DNA from: Nitrospirota bacterium | GTDB lineage: Bacteria > Nitrospirota > Nitrospiria > 2-01-FULL-66-17 | NCBI GenBank assembly: GCA_016201825.1 | Contig: JACQCD010000141.1 | Span: 1-38,398, forward strand | Length of the DNA stretch: 38,398 bases | Direction of reading: 5' to 3' | Shown here: positions 17,401 through 23,715 of the stretch, piece by piece | Numbering within the stretch: the first letter of the stretch is position 1 | How the letters are laid out: each line of letters starts with the position of its first letter | Position numbers and translations under genes: made by a program | The notes under the pieces: generated by a model | Told to the model about the DNA's origin: nothing | The model's database searches: none | What the model saw: the letters and a program-made list of their open reading frames with translations, nothing else

Positions 17401-18557
17401 TCAGCGTTCCCCGGGCGTGGGATGGGAAACGCCTGCTGGACCACCTGGCCGCTCGCCGCCCCGCCAATACGGTGAGCGTGGCTCTGGGGAAGTCGTATTA
17501 CGTGGCTGGCGAGTACCAGAAAGCCCGGGTGGTGTTCCAGCAACTCGCCTCCCACGACGAGCCACGGTTGCACCGGCAAGCGGAGCACGACTTGGCGGCG
17601 GTGTCGTACCAGCAGGGCCGGTATCGCGAGGCGCAAAGGCACCTCGCGGCGTCGCTGGGGCCCGACCAGCCCGTGGTCGGCGATCAGCAGACTCTGCTGC
17701 GAAAGATCATGTGGGAGAACCGCCCGAGCGCAAGCGCTCGCTCCGGTCGCTCGCAGGACTCCGACCATCGGAGTGCCTGGTGGTGGCAAACGCCGTTCCG
17801 CTACCCCTTCACCGGCCCGCTCGACCTTGAGCTCGCCCTTGGAGAGATTCATCTCGGAGAACGGGGGCGGCGCGGTCTCATGGGGCGGGAGTTGACGGTC
17901 GGAAGCCGGTGGGACGGGCTGCTGGACCACATCGCGTTGGAGGGGAGGTTCCGCCGGCGGTGGTGGGACGGGGCGGCCGACACCGCGAACGCGTGGTTGA
18001 AGGGGACCTATCGATCAGACCGGCACGAACTCAAACTTGCATGGTCCTACGAGGATGTCGATACCGTGCTGGCGCGCGAGGCCGATCTCCAGGTCCGCGG
18101 GTATGGCGCCGACTACGTGATGCGTCCGGCGCCCCTGTGGCGGGGCCAGGTGAACCTGGCCTACGGAAAGTACGACGACGGAAACGCCCGGATCGATGTG
18201 CGATCGTCTCTCGCCTACCGGCTCGGGGCGCTTTCCGATTGGCAGGTCGGAGGGGGGATCAGTGGGTCAGATACCCGGTTCCGATCGCCCCGATACTACA
18301 CGCCGGATCAGCTCCGGTTCAGCCGTGGGACGCTCACCTACCTCCATCGCGGGGAGTCCGGGTGGTCCTTCGAAGGGCAGGCGGGCCTCGGTCTGGCGCA
18401 AGATGTGCTGCACGGCACGCGCTGGACGCGGAGCGGTCTGATCGAGGGCGAGCAAGCGTGGACGGCTCGCCTGCGAACGCGGTTGCGAGGAGAGTATTCA
18501 TCGGAGCCGGGGTATTCGTCGTGGGTGGGCGAGGCCGAATTGCAGTACCGCTTCTAA
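14415..18557 (+). CDS. PgaA-PgaB-like fusion: TPR array, intact polysaccharide deacetylase, second TPR segment and outer-membrane beta-barrel
   Basis: The protein has 1380 residues. A signal peptide (about 1-25, cleaved near PGWGRS) is followed by some 20 tetratricopeptide repeats to about residue 750. Residues 756-1010 form a deacetylase domain beginning IPILLYHGLG, with TFDDA (816-820) providing the Asp pair and SHGHHAHD (874-881), where H875 and H880 have the His-x4-His spacing used by PgaB. About two more TPRs follow (1025-1100), then roughly 250 residues of alternating aromatic/hydrophobic beta-strands ending in an outer-membrane-type QYRF. In E. coli the TPR-barrel (PgaA) and the deacetylase (PgaB) are separate proteins; here they appear joined. 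Expected role: deacetylate the polymer in the periplasm and export it through the barrel. It starts 17 bp after the previous gene; the ribosome binding site is poor. Confidence 0.8.
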   Translation: MNWYWRRAIVVGWVLIAMIPAPGWGRSAGQDALEEGTRWYQSGEFEKALSAFKQATDLDPGLLRAWKNMGYAYRKLHQDDQAIRVWDTLLKIDPGQFRLLNEMGSIAMTRQAWDLAAPRFAESLRLKPNQPAIRLQLGEAYEALGRAPEAVREYRAVLDSPFALSATLRLMALYEKAGQEDQAIQLLEERVRQAANPVRLRAQLARLSAKQGRRAYQAGDFQRAETAYRVAVTWDASHVQYWVDLGWAQRKQGQVRSALDTWLKALALDPGATQLYRHLGDGYLELEELPEAQTWYERAWGVQPQPEVSQSLARIALQQERDDAAVQWATRTLEVSRGAEDWYRRIAHLFIQYDREARGAVLFRERLSIAREVKPAHDALSQLYAAQAGAAFRHGDFDGAIGRYDLALEMEPTNPQALRDLGWVYWKAERWDRCEATWKRFAAAYPDQPEPDNLLTRLYLFRKAYPAAIETATASLKLSPEQPEEKLKLAKALFWDGRFETAYEQARSLSERYPAHLPIQFFWGELLMQAQDFQHGKDQWRRVLDLGSDSPRARVYWLRSMYEAGDYAGALRFAREAVARGPDAQLTRFLADDAVRVEDYPEAARWYEKLVRDFPERPAFALELSRLDQQMGWLDRSRDVLERARAQHPDHQEILLSLAEANRLVGRYDEAYRQYVDLIARYPEQRRAFAGLLQTMVEAKRYPEALALLDKDGARFLKPYDAELLRAHILTETGRTADAERRLTQMVAENDETHDIPILLYHGLGAHPRSESLPVELFDSQLQALRDAGYTTITVRELGPMLEGKHAFPPKPILITFDDARIDSFRLGDPVLARYGMTATMFVPTGKIVRHGPFFADWETMRAYADTRRWDFQSHGHHAHDLIAIDQAGQVGGFLTNRLWLEEDQRSERPEEFAERVEADYWDSLSILRRNLPGLDVIGYAFPFGEAGQENFGNEPTASTLNERLSQTYFRFTFVQDQDGYNRVGRSSGSLLLHRFSVPRAWDGKRLLDHLAARRPANTVSVALGKSYYVAGEYQKARVVFQQLASHDEPRLHRQAEHDLAAVSYQQGRYREAQRHLAASLGPDQPVVGDQQTLLRKIMWENRPSASARSGRSQDSDHRSAWWWQTPFRYPFTGPLDLELALGEIHLGERGRRGLMGRELTVGSRWDGLLDHIALEGRFRRRWWDGAADTANAWLKGTYRSDRHELKLAWSYEDVDTVLAREADLQVRGYGADYVMRPAPLWRGQVNLAYGKYDDGNARIDVRSSLAYRLGALSDWQVGGGISGSDTRFRSPRYYTPDQLRFSRGTLTYLHRGESGWSFEGQAGLGLAQDVLHGTRWTRSGLIEGEQAWTARLRTRLRGEYSSEPGYSSWVGEAELQYRF

Positions 18558-18570
18558 CCTCTCAGGCCAG

Positions 18571-19641
18571 TCATGGCGCCGGTGTTCGCTCATCGCCCAG
18601 CGAGCGCAGCAAGGCCGGATCCTCGCGCCCGAGGCTCCAGAAGAGAATCGACGTGTAGCCCTGCGAGCGAAGCGCCGAAATTTTTCGGGAGAGGCTGGTT
18701 GCATCCTCAAAATAGACGGTGTGGGATTCGCCCTCCGCGACGTACGTGAAGTAGGGCACGTCCCCGTCCGGATCGCGCCGGATCGCCGCTTGGTACTGGG
18801 TCGCGAGCGCCATTGCCCGATCGTACTGAAGGCCGTGCGCTCCGCCCGGCCCCCAATCCATGCCGCTCACCTTCAGCACGGCGACCACCCGGTTGGGGGT
18901 GCACTGCGTTTCGGCGAATCGCATGATGTCACCGATCCATCGCGGTGTGGCGATCGGCCCCGGGCCGGTGCGCTCGTTGTGCAGGTTGTACAACATGATC
19001 TGCAAGCGGTCGACCGACTGACAGAGCGCCGCCCAATCGACCGAGCCGGGACCATCGGACTTGCTTTCCCGGGCCTTGGGTTGAACCGTCGCGGACAGGG
19101 ACATCGCTTTGTGGTGCAGGTCTCCCGCGAGTTCACGCATGAACGTCGTCAGAGCAGGTCGATCCGCGATCCAGAGATTCTCGTAGTCCAGGTCGATGCC
19201 GGAAAAGCCCCCTTTCATCGCCAGGCTCAGCAACTGTCGACGATGTTCCCGCCGCCGCTCGGGGTCGCTCAGGATCTGGTGCACGACGCGGGGATCCTTG
19301 AGCAGGATCGTTCCCTCCGCGGTTTTGACGTCGTTGACGACCGTCATCCAGCGGGCGGTATCCGACTTGATGCGCCGGAGCGCCTCGCTGTCCGCAAGCA
19401 TCGGATGCGCGAAAACCGGTTGCCCTTGCGGATCGAGCTGCATCGCAAACACGTAGATATCGCGGAGCGGGGAAGGCTCCTCGTTGACCCGCGCCAAGCC
19501 TTGGGCGAAATCCCAATAGGTCACCCAGCCGCCGAATCGCAACGGGCCGTTGGTGCCGGCTTCCGCGCACGACTGGAGACCGAGGACGGCGGTCAGGCTG
19601 AGGCAGAGAATCGTGGAGGACGTTGAAAGCCGGGACCGCAT
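18571..19641 (-). CDS. GH18-like glycosidase lipoprotein
   Basis: The protein has 356 residues. The N terminus MRSRLSTSSTILCL...GLQSC has a signal with a lipobox-like LQSC (Cys 25), so it is probably a lipoprotein. The glycoside hydrolase family 18 fold is suggested by GGWVTYWDF at the first strand, GFSGIDLDYEN (145-155) carrying the DxDxE catalytic cluster (D150, D152, E154), and MLYNLHNE at strand six. GH18 enzymes cleave beta-1,4-GlcNAc polymers such as chitin or peptidoglycan-like substrates by substrate-assisted catalysis. Its position, convergent with the polysaccharide genes and 13 bp away, suggests a role in trimming an N-acetylglucosamine polymer (inference). The start overlaps the stop of the upstream zinc-ribbon gene (TGATG). 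A longer upstream frame is not used. Confidence 0.78.
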   Translation of the reverse strand: MRSRLSTSSTILCLSLTAVLGLQSCAEAGTNGPLRFGGWVTYWDFAQGLARVNEEPSPLRDIYVFAMQLDPQGQPVFAHPMLADSEALRRIKSDTARWMTVVNDVKTAEGTILLKDPRVVHQILSDPERRREHRRQLLSLAMKGGFSGIDLDYENLWIADRPALTTFMRELAGDLHHKAMSLSATVQPKARESKSDGPGSVDWAALCQSVDRLQIMLYNLHNERTGPGPIATPRWIGDIMRFAETQCTPNRVVAVLKVSGMDWGPGGAHGLQYDRAMALATQYQAAIRRDPDGDVPYFTYVAEGESHTVYFEDATSLSRKISALRSQGYTSILFWSLGREDPALLRSLGDERTPAP

Positions 19642-19922
19642 CAGACGAACGAGAGCACGCCCAGCCACACGAGCATCCCGGACCCCGCGACCAGTTTCTC
19701 CACGTTGGTGAGCCGTCTGGTCGCGAGCACGAACGGCAGGCTCAACGGCGAGGTGAGAAAGCACGCGGTGAGGAACACCCATTTCGGCGTCCGGCGCACG
19801 CGTGGCCGATCCGGGAACAGGCTGCAGAATGGGCACTCAATCTCGCCATCGAGCGCCTCGCCGCAGCGGGCGCACCGCGTGCGGCCGAGCATCTCATCGA
19901 GGTGGGCGTCGCGCTCCTCCAT
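19641..19922 (-). CDS. Small zinc-ribbon membrane protein (93 aa)
   Basis: The N-terminal part has CARCGEALDGEIECPFC (residues about 17-33), a zinc-ribbon with two CxxC knuckles. Two hydrophobic segments follow (about 48-68 and 76-93), so the protein is probably a two-pass inner-membrane protein with a cytoplasmic ribbon. Function unknown. It is tightly placed: its ATG directly follows the TGA of the pirin gene and its own stop overlaps the start of the GH18-like gene, so all three are probably translated from one message. Confidence 0.75.
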   Translation of the reverse strand: MEERDAHLDEMLGRTRCARCGEALDGEIECPFCSLFPDRPRVRRTPKWVFLTACFLTSPLSLPFVLATRRLTNVEKLVAGSGMLVWLGVLSFV

Positions 19923-20657
19923 TCAATACCCCTTGAGGTGCGCGCCCATTTCCCAGATCAACACCTCGGCCCCGGTCGCGGCGTCGGCGACGAGCCGACG
20001 GTCGCCGGCAGCGGTGAGCCGCGCCGAATCCCCCGCGGCAAGCCGCCCCGTGCCTTCCAGATCGGCGCTCCCTTTCGGGACGAACACGTGGACGAACCGT
20101 GCGTCGGGCACCGTCACAGTCTCAGCGGGTTTGAGCCGCCCGACCCACAGGACGGCGTCCTTCTGTCGGATCGCGATCGCCGCATTGTGGCCTCGGCCCG
20201 ACGCGAGCGGCACCAAGCCGCCCTTCGTTATCTGCGCCGTGATGTCCAACTGTTCGTAAGCGGGGGTGATCCGCTCGGTGTCCGGCACGACCCACATCTG
20301 GACAAAGTGTGCGGATTGACCTCCGCTGGGGTTCATCTCCGAATGCCAGATTCCCGTCCCCGCGCTCATCCGCTGCGCAAGGCCGGGGTAGATGATGCCC
20401 GTATTGCCCAGCGTGTCTTTGTGTTCCAGTTCGCCTTCCAACACCCACGTCACGATCTCCATGTCCTGGTGCGGGTGCGTGCGGAAGCCCGTTCCGGGCT
20501 TCACGACGTCCTCGTTGTTGACGAGCAGCAGGCCGTGGTGCGTGTTCTGCGGGTCGTGGTGCGGCCCGAAGCTGAAGCTGTGTCGCCCGTGTAGCCAGTC
20601 GATCGTCGTGACGAAACGATCGGTGCTGCGATGAATCTGGGTCAACGCGGCTGGCAT
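19923..20657 (-). CDS. Pirin family protein (YhhW-like bicupin)
   Basis: The protein has 244 residues and the pirin bicupin layout. The N-terminal cupin carries FSFGPHHDP, the metal-binding THPHQDMEIVTWVLEG (two His and Glu) and the later GIWHSEMN His. The C-terminal cupin is degenerate. YhhW-type pirins bind a metal and can oxidise quercetin in vitro; their physiological role is unclear. The ATG at 20657 has a GGAGG site five bases upstream. It heads a compact three-gene set with the zinc-ribbon and GH18-like genes, and has a plausible promoter at 20691-20720. Confidence 0.92.
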   Translation of the reverse strand: MPAALTQIHRSTDRFVTTIDWLHGRHSFSFGPHHDPQNTHHGLLLVNNEDVVKPGTGFRTHPHQDMEIVTWVLEGELEHKDTLGNTGIIYPGLAQRMSAGTGIWHSEMNPSGGQSAHFVQMWVVPDTERITPAYEQLDITAQITKGGLVPLASGRGHNAAIAIRQKDAVLWVGRLKPAETVTVPDARFVHVFVPKGSADLEGTGRLAAGDSARLTAAGDRRLVADAATGAEVLIWEMGAHLKGY

Positions 20658-20690
20658 GGGAGCCTCCAGGAGTCGAAGGATGACACACTG

Positions 20691-20720
20691 AGTGTACGAC
20701 GATTGGAGGGGCCTGGTAAA
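20691..20720 (-). promoter_or_regulatory. Possible promoter of the pirin operon
   Basis: On the minus strand TTTACC (20715-20720), 18-bp spacer and TACACT (20691-20696); four of six consensus bases in each box. Start would be near 20684, 27 nt before the pirin ATG. Confidence 0.4.
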
Positions 20721-20762
20721 TGGGGGGGATGTTGCGGATGCCTCACCGCGTCCCGCCTTTGT

Positions 20763-21152
20763 CTAGAACGAGGCCCTGGCGAGCGCCACGCCAAGCCGAA
20801 GTGCCAGGAGGCCGACGGCGACACTCAACACGATGTTGAGCGCCGCCGTCCACCACGCTCCGGCCGATAGGAGCGCGTTGTTTTCGAACGCGAACGAGGA
20901 GAACGTCGTGTAGGCTCCCAAAAACCCGATGGCCAGCAGAAGCTGGAGTTGATCCGGGTTGTCCACCAGCCGTTCGACGACCAGGGTGCCGATGATCCCG
21001 AGCAAGAACGATCCCGAGATGTTGACCACAAACGTCCCGAAAGGAAACTTCGGGCCGAACGCCGCTCCGGCCCACGTCCCGACGATGAACCGCGCATTGG
21101 CTCCGAGAAATCCTCCGATACCCACGAGCAGATACGGCAGCAGTTGACGCAT
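20763..21152 (-). CDS. crcB: Fluoride ion channel CrcB/Fluc
   Basis: The 129-residue protein has four membrane helices and the Fluc family motifs GGFLGANARF near the N terminus, GTFVVNISGSFLLG in helix two and GAYTTFSSFAFE in helix three, with the Phe-box and the TTFS sequence that lines the fluoride pore. Dual-topology homodimers of this protein export toxic fluoride. Start at ATG 21152 or the preceding GTG 21155; AGGAG lies 6-9 bases upstream. I looked for a fluoride riboswitch in the 150 bp upstream and saw none. A single copy suggests a homodimeric channel. Confidence 0.95.
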   Translation of the reverse strand: MRQLLPYLLVGIGGFLGANARFIVGTWAGAAFGPKFPFGTFVVNISGSFLLGIIGTLVVERLVDNPDQLQLLLAIGFLGAYTTFSSFAFENNALLSAGAWWTAALNIVLSVAVGLLALRLGVALARASF

Positions 21153-21241
21153 CACGGGTTGCTCCTGGTGAAATGGCCGAGAGTCGAAAGCCTTGGGTGC
21201 TACGATAGTCCAAATGGTCCGTTGTCGTCCAGCGGTGTAGG

Positions 21242-21270
21242 TTGTGGGTCGGCCTGACTTCAGCTATAGT
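21242..21270 (+). promoter_or_regulatory. Promoter of the outer-membrane protein gene
   Basis: TTGTGG (21242-21247), exactly 17 bp, TATAGT (21265-21270). Transcription would start near 21277, 34 nt before the ATG at 21311. Confidence 0.5.
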
Positions 21271-21310
21271 GGCGCGACTATCGCTCCGATCACCTGCGAA
21301 AGGGTGCGCG

Positions 21311-22126
21311 ATGTTGAGAATCAATCTGGCGGTGTGTGGCGTGGTGGTACCGATGCTGATGAGTCTCCTGTCTCAGGCGGGGGCCTACGCGTTCGAGTAC
21401 CGCATGCAACCTGGTCTTGCGCTCTATCAGTGGAAGGAGGCGTTCGACCAGGGGACGCCCAAGGAGTCCGGTCCCTTGGCCACATTCGGCGTTTCTGTGA
21501 GCGGGTTTCCCTCGACGCTGAATCCGGACGTTTCGCTACGCAATGACTTCCAGTTGTTTCTCGGCCGAATGTCGTATGACACCTTCGCCCAAAGTTTGTC
21601 CACGTCTTCCGTCCTCATACCGCTGAGCACCCACACCGTTTACTTGGGGTTTAACTACGAAGGAACCGTGGGGTTTCGATCAGCGCACGGCCCCGCGGTG
21701 ATCGAACCGTTTATCGGTCTCGGTCTCCGCTGGTGGGATCGGTATATCGAATCAGCGAACGGGGTATCGGGATATGAGGAGTTGTACGCGACGATGTACA
21801 GCCGCGCCGGAATCCGATTGCAGCACAACGTGAGTGAAGGGCACGCGACCTACAGCATGGTCTCCGTCGACCCCATGCTGTGGGCCCGCGAGCAGATCGA
21901 TTGGGTAAGGATTTCCGGTGACACGTTGACGGTTAAGAACGGTCTCCGTCCAGGCTGGACGGTGGAATTTGGCGTGCGGGGCCCGACCGTTGATGGCACG
22001 GTTTACTGGCGGGCGACTCGCTTTGGGGAAAGTAACAAGGTGGCGTGTCTGGGGGGAACCGCTCGCTGTTTTCAGCCCACATCCACACAGGACATCATCG
22101 GCCTGAACGTGGCCTTCGTGTTCTAA
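21311..22126 (+). CDS. Putative outer-membrane beta-barrel protein
   Basis: The 271-residue protein begins MLRINLAVCGVVVPMLMSLL with a signal peptide cleaved near AGAYA. The mature part alternates polar and hydrophobic residues in short strands (YRMQPGLALYQW, TVYLGFNYEGTVGF, EPFIGLGLRWWDRY, GWTVEFGVRG) and ends in NVAFVF, the terminal Phe typical of outer-membrane barrels. About 10-12 strands are plausible. No specific family is recognised and the transported or bound ligand is unknown. The start is chosen for the signal peptide and position behind the promoter; a longer frame from 21242 would put the promoter inside the gene. The methyltransferase gene follows after 9 bp. Confidence 0.7.
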   Translation: MLRINLAVCGVVVPMLMSLLSQAGAYAFEYRMQPGLALYQWKEAFDQGTPKESGPLATFGVSVSGFPSTLNPDVSLRNDFQLFLGRMSYDTFAQSLSTSSVLIPLSTHTVYLGFNYEGTVGFRSAHGPAVIEPFIGLGLRWWDRYIESANGVSGYEELYATMYSRAGIRLQHNVSEGHATYSMVSVDPMLWAREQIDWVRISGDTLTVKNGLRPGWTVEFGVRGPTVDGTVYWRATRFGESNKVACLGGTARCFQPTSTQDIIGLNVAFVF

Positions 22127-22135
22127 CCGCGCGGA

Positions 22136-22873
22136 ATGGCCAGCGCGCCGACTGACCACCGAACGGACCTCGTCGAACGCTTTTTTCGCGGCACCGGCTC
22201 CACGTACGACTTCATGGTCCACGCCGCCACGTTCGGCATCGACCGGCTCTGGAAGCGGCGGATGGTCCGGATCGTCCGCGAGCGCGTGGGAACGCCGCGC
22301 GCCATTTTGGACCTGGCGTGCGGGACCGGACTATCGACCTTCGCGTTCGCGCGCGCGAACCCAAACTGCCGGATCGTGGGGGTCGAGTTACGGGACGAAT
22401 ACCTGCAACGCGCGCGCGCGAAATGCCGCGGCGGGCGTTACCCCAACGTCGAATTCGTCTTGAGCCGCGCCGAGGCGTTCGAGACGACGGAGCGATTCGA
22501 CGTCGTCAGCGGCTCGTACCTCGCCAAGTATGCCGACCTCCCGCCTCTCGTCGAGCAGCTCGTAGGGGCACAGCATGCTGTGCCCCTACTGGTTCCCGGC
22601 GGCCTCTTCATGATGCACGATTTCACGCTACCGCCCCACCGCGCGGCGTTGGCCGTGTGGCGGGCGTACTTCTGGCTGTTGCAAACGATCGGATCGAGGC
22701 TCTTCCCGTCGTGGAAGGCGATCTATGAGGGGCTGCCGGAGCTGATCCAGCGGACGCGGTGGACGAGTGAGCTCACGGCGTTGCTGCGGGAGCGAGGATT
22801 TCAAGACGTCACGTTTGAGTGGCAGACCCTCTGGGGGTCGGCGATCGTCACGGCGCGATCGCCGCGTCGGTAG
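22136..22873 (+). CDS. Class I SAM-dependent methyltransferase (UbiE-like)
   Basis: The protein has 245 residues with Rossmann-type motif I ILDLACGTGLSTFAFA near residue 58, motif II with acidic end VGVELRDEY, and LVPGGLFMMHDF as motif III region. The overall plan (VERFFRGTGSTYDFM at the start) recalls UbiE/MenG-type methyltransferases, but the substrate cannot be assigned. A perfect 28-bp palindrome (22562-22589) lies inside the gene and is translated as VGAQHAVPLL (residues 143-152), just before the LVPGG motif, where relatives normally have a shorter segment (family knowledge). The stop codon TAG is the first three bases of another palindrome of the same family. Start ATG 22136 lies 9 bp after the previous gene. 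Confidence 0.82.
   Translation: MASAPTDHRTDLVERFFRGTGSTYDFMVHAATFGIDRLWKRRMVRIVRERVGTPRAILDLACGTGLSTFAFARANPNCRIVGVELRDEYLQRARAKCRGGRYPNVEFVLSRAEAFETTERFDVVSGSYLAKYADLPPLVEQLVGAQHAVPLLVPGGLFMMHDFTLPPHRAALAVWRAYFWLLQTIGSRLFPSWKAIYEGLPELIQRTRWTSELTALLRERGFQDVTFEWQTLWGSAIVTARSPRR
22562..22589. repeat. Palindromic element, in-frame inside the methyltransferase gene
   Basis: A perfect 28-bp palindrome with arms GTAGGGGCACAGCA and its complement. It is read through in an open frame by the methyltransferase. It shares the GTAGGGGC/GCCCCTAC ends with the elements at 22871, 23012 and 28243. Confidence 0.9.
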
Positions 22874-22896
22874 GGGCGCACGGCCGTGCGCCCCTA
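22871..22896. repeat. Palindromic element between two convergent genes
   Basis: A perfect 26-bp palindrome with arms TAGGGGCGCACGG and its complement. Its left TAG (22871-22873) is the stop codon of the methyltransferase gene, and its right end read on the minus strand (22894-22896) is the TAG stop of the convergent membrane-protein gene. As RNA it folds into a strong hairpin from either strand and could terminate transcription in both directions, though without a T-run. Confidence 0.9.
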
Positions 22897-23673
22897 TGCG
22901 TGCATGAATCGAAACAGCGTCAACCCCAAGTCCAGAGCGATCACACCGAGACTGACGGACTTCAAGATCCGCTCGTAGCGCACGATCAGGGTTTTGGTAT
23001 CGTTCTCGTCTGTAGGGGCACGACATGTCGTGCCCCTACGTTTGAGGGTCTTGTATGCCCGTGACGCCGTGATCTCCACGATGCTCAGCGCCGACATCGC
23101 TCCCGCCACGATCAGCGTCGCGACCGACAGCGCGTTGGTCTGCATCACGTAGCCCGCGAGCACGGGCAGCGCCCCCCACGAGAAGGCGAACCACGCGTCG
23201 GTGTGAAACCGGCCGTTCCACCACTCCAGGTTGTAGGAGAAGACGAAGAATCCCTCGATCACGGCGATCGCTGCCAGCCACGGGACGGACCGGACGCTGT
23301 AGTACCCGACGATCGCGTACGCCATGAGGAGTGAAACGGCGGCGGCGATCCACAGTTGCCGTCGCGAGAACGCCTCGCCCCACGGCTTGAGACCTCGGCT
23401 CCCCAGCGCATCGAGGGCGTGCGCGGCGATGCCTAACCCAAGGAAGTAGATCACGAGCAAGGCCGCGACGCGCTCCCACACGATGGACGGTGCGAGCATC
23501 CCGCCGATGATGGTGTAGGACAGGACCATCCCGGTATAGGGGAGGAACAGGAGGCCGATGGCGGTACGAAACCGTGACGGGCCCCAGCGCGGGACGAACC
23601 ACTCGGAGAGGCGGGGAGGGGGAGAGGCGGGGAGGGGGCGAATCGGCGAACGATCTTCAGCCTCGCGTTTCAT
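22894..23673 (-). CDS. Polytopic membrane protein, UbiA-superfamily-like
   Basis: The 259-residue protein has seven to eight hydrophobic segments after a proline-rich N-terminal stretch of about 35 residues. AAHALDALGSRG after the second hydrophobic region resembles the Asp-containing motif of UbiA-like prenyltransferase relatives, but the two complete Asp-rich motifs of active UbiA enzymes are not both evident. Function is not assigned. Residues about 212-221 (RRGTTCRAPT), between two membrane segments, are encoded by a perfect 28-bp palindrome (23012-23039). The stop codon is supplied by another palindrome. The N-terminal SPPPRLSE region contains a 16-bp tandem duplication. The start at ATG 23673 has a G-rich stretch too close to be a good ribosome binding site, so it is uncertain. 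Confidence 0.6.
   Translation of the reverse strand: MKREAEDRSPIRPLPASPPPRLSEWFVPRWGPSRFRTAIGLLFLPYTGMVLSYTIIGGMLAPSIVWERVAALLVIYFLGLGIAAHALDALGSRGLKPWGEAFSRRQLWIAAAVSLLMAYAIVGYYSVRSVPWLAAIAVIEGFFVFSYNLEWWNGRFHTDAWFAFSWGALPVLAGYVMQTNALSVATLIVAGAMSALSIVEITASRAYKTLKRRGTTCRAPTDENDTKTLIVRYERILKSVSLGVIALDLGLTLFRFMHA
23012..23039. repeat. Palindromic element, in-frame inside the membrane-protein gene
   Basis: A perfect 28-bp palindrome with arms GTAGGGGCACGACA and its complement. On the minus strand it is read as RRGTTCRAPT, in a different frame relative to the palindrome than the copy at 22562, again avoiding the one frame that contains TAG. Confidence 0.9.
23605..23636. repeat. 16-bp tandem duplication
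   Basis: GGAGAGGCGGGGAGGG is present twice in direct succession (23605-23620 and 23621-23636) inside the 5' part of the UbiA-like gene. As 16 is not a multiple of three, a change in copy number would shift the frame upstream of it, so the true start codon may lie downstream. Confidence 0.8.
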
Positions 23674-23715
23674 CCCCCCTCGCCGGTTCCCCGGTTCACC
23701 GGCTCGGTCCTCACC

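Noticed and set aside
21153-21310. Fluoride riboswitch before crcB
   Set aside because: The consensus pseudoknot sequences are not present in the leader.
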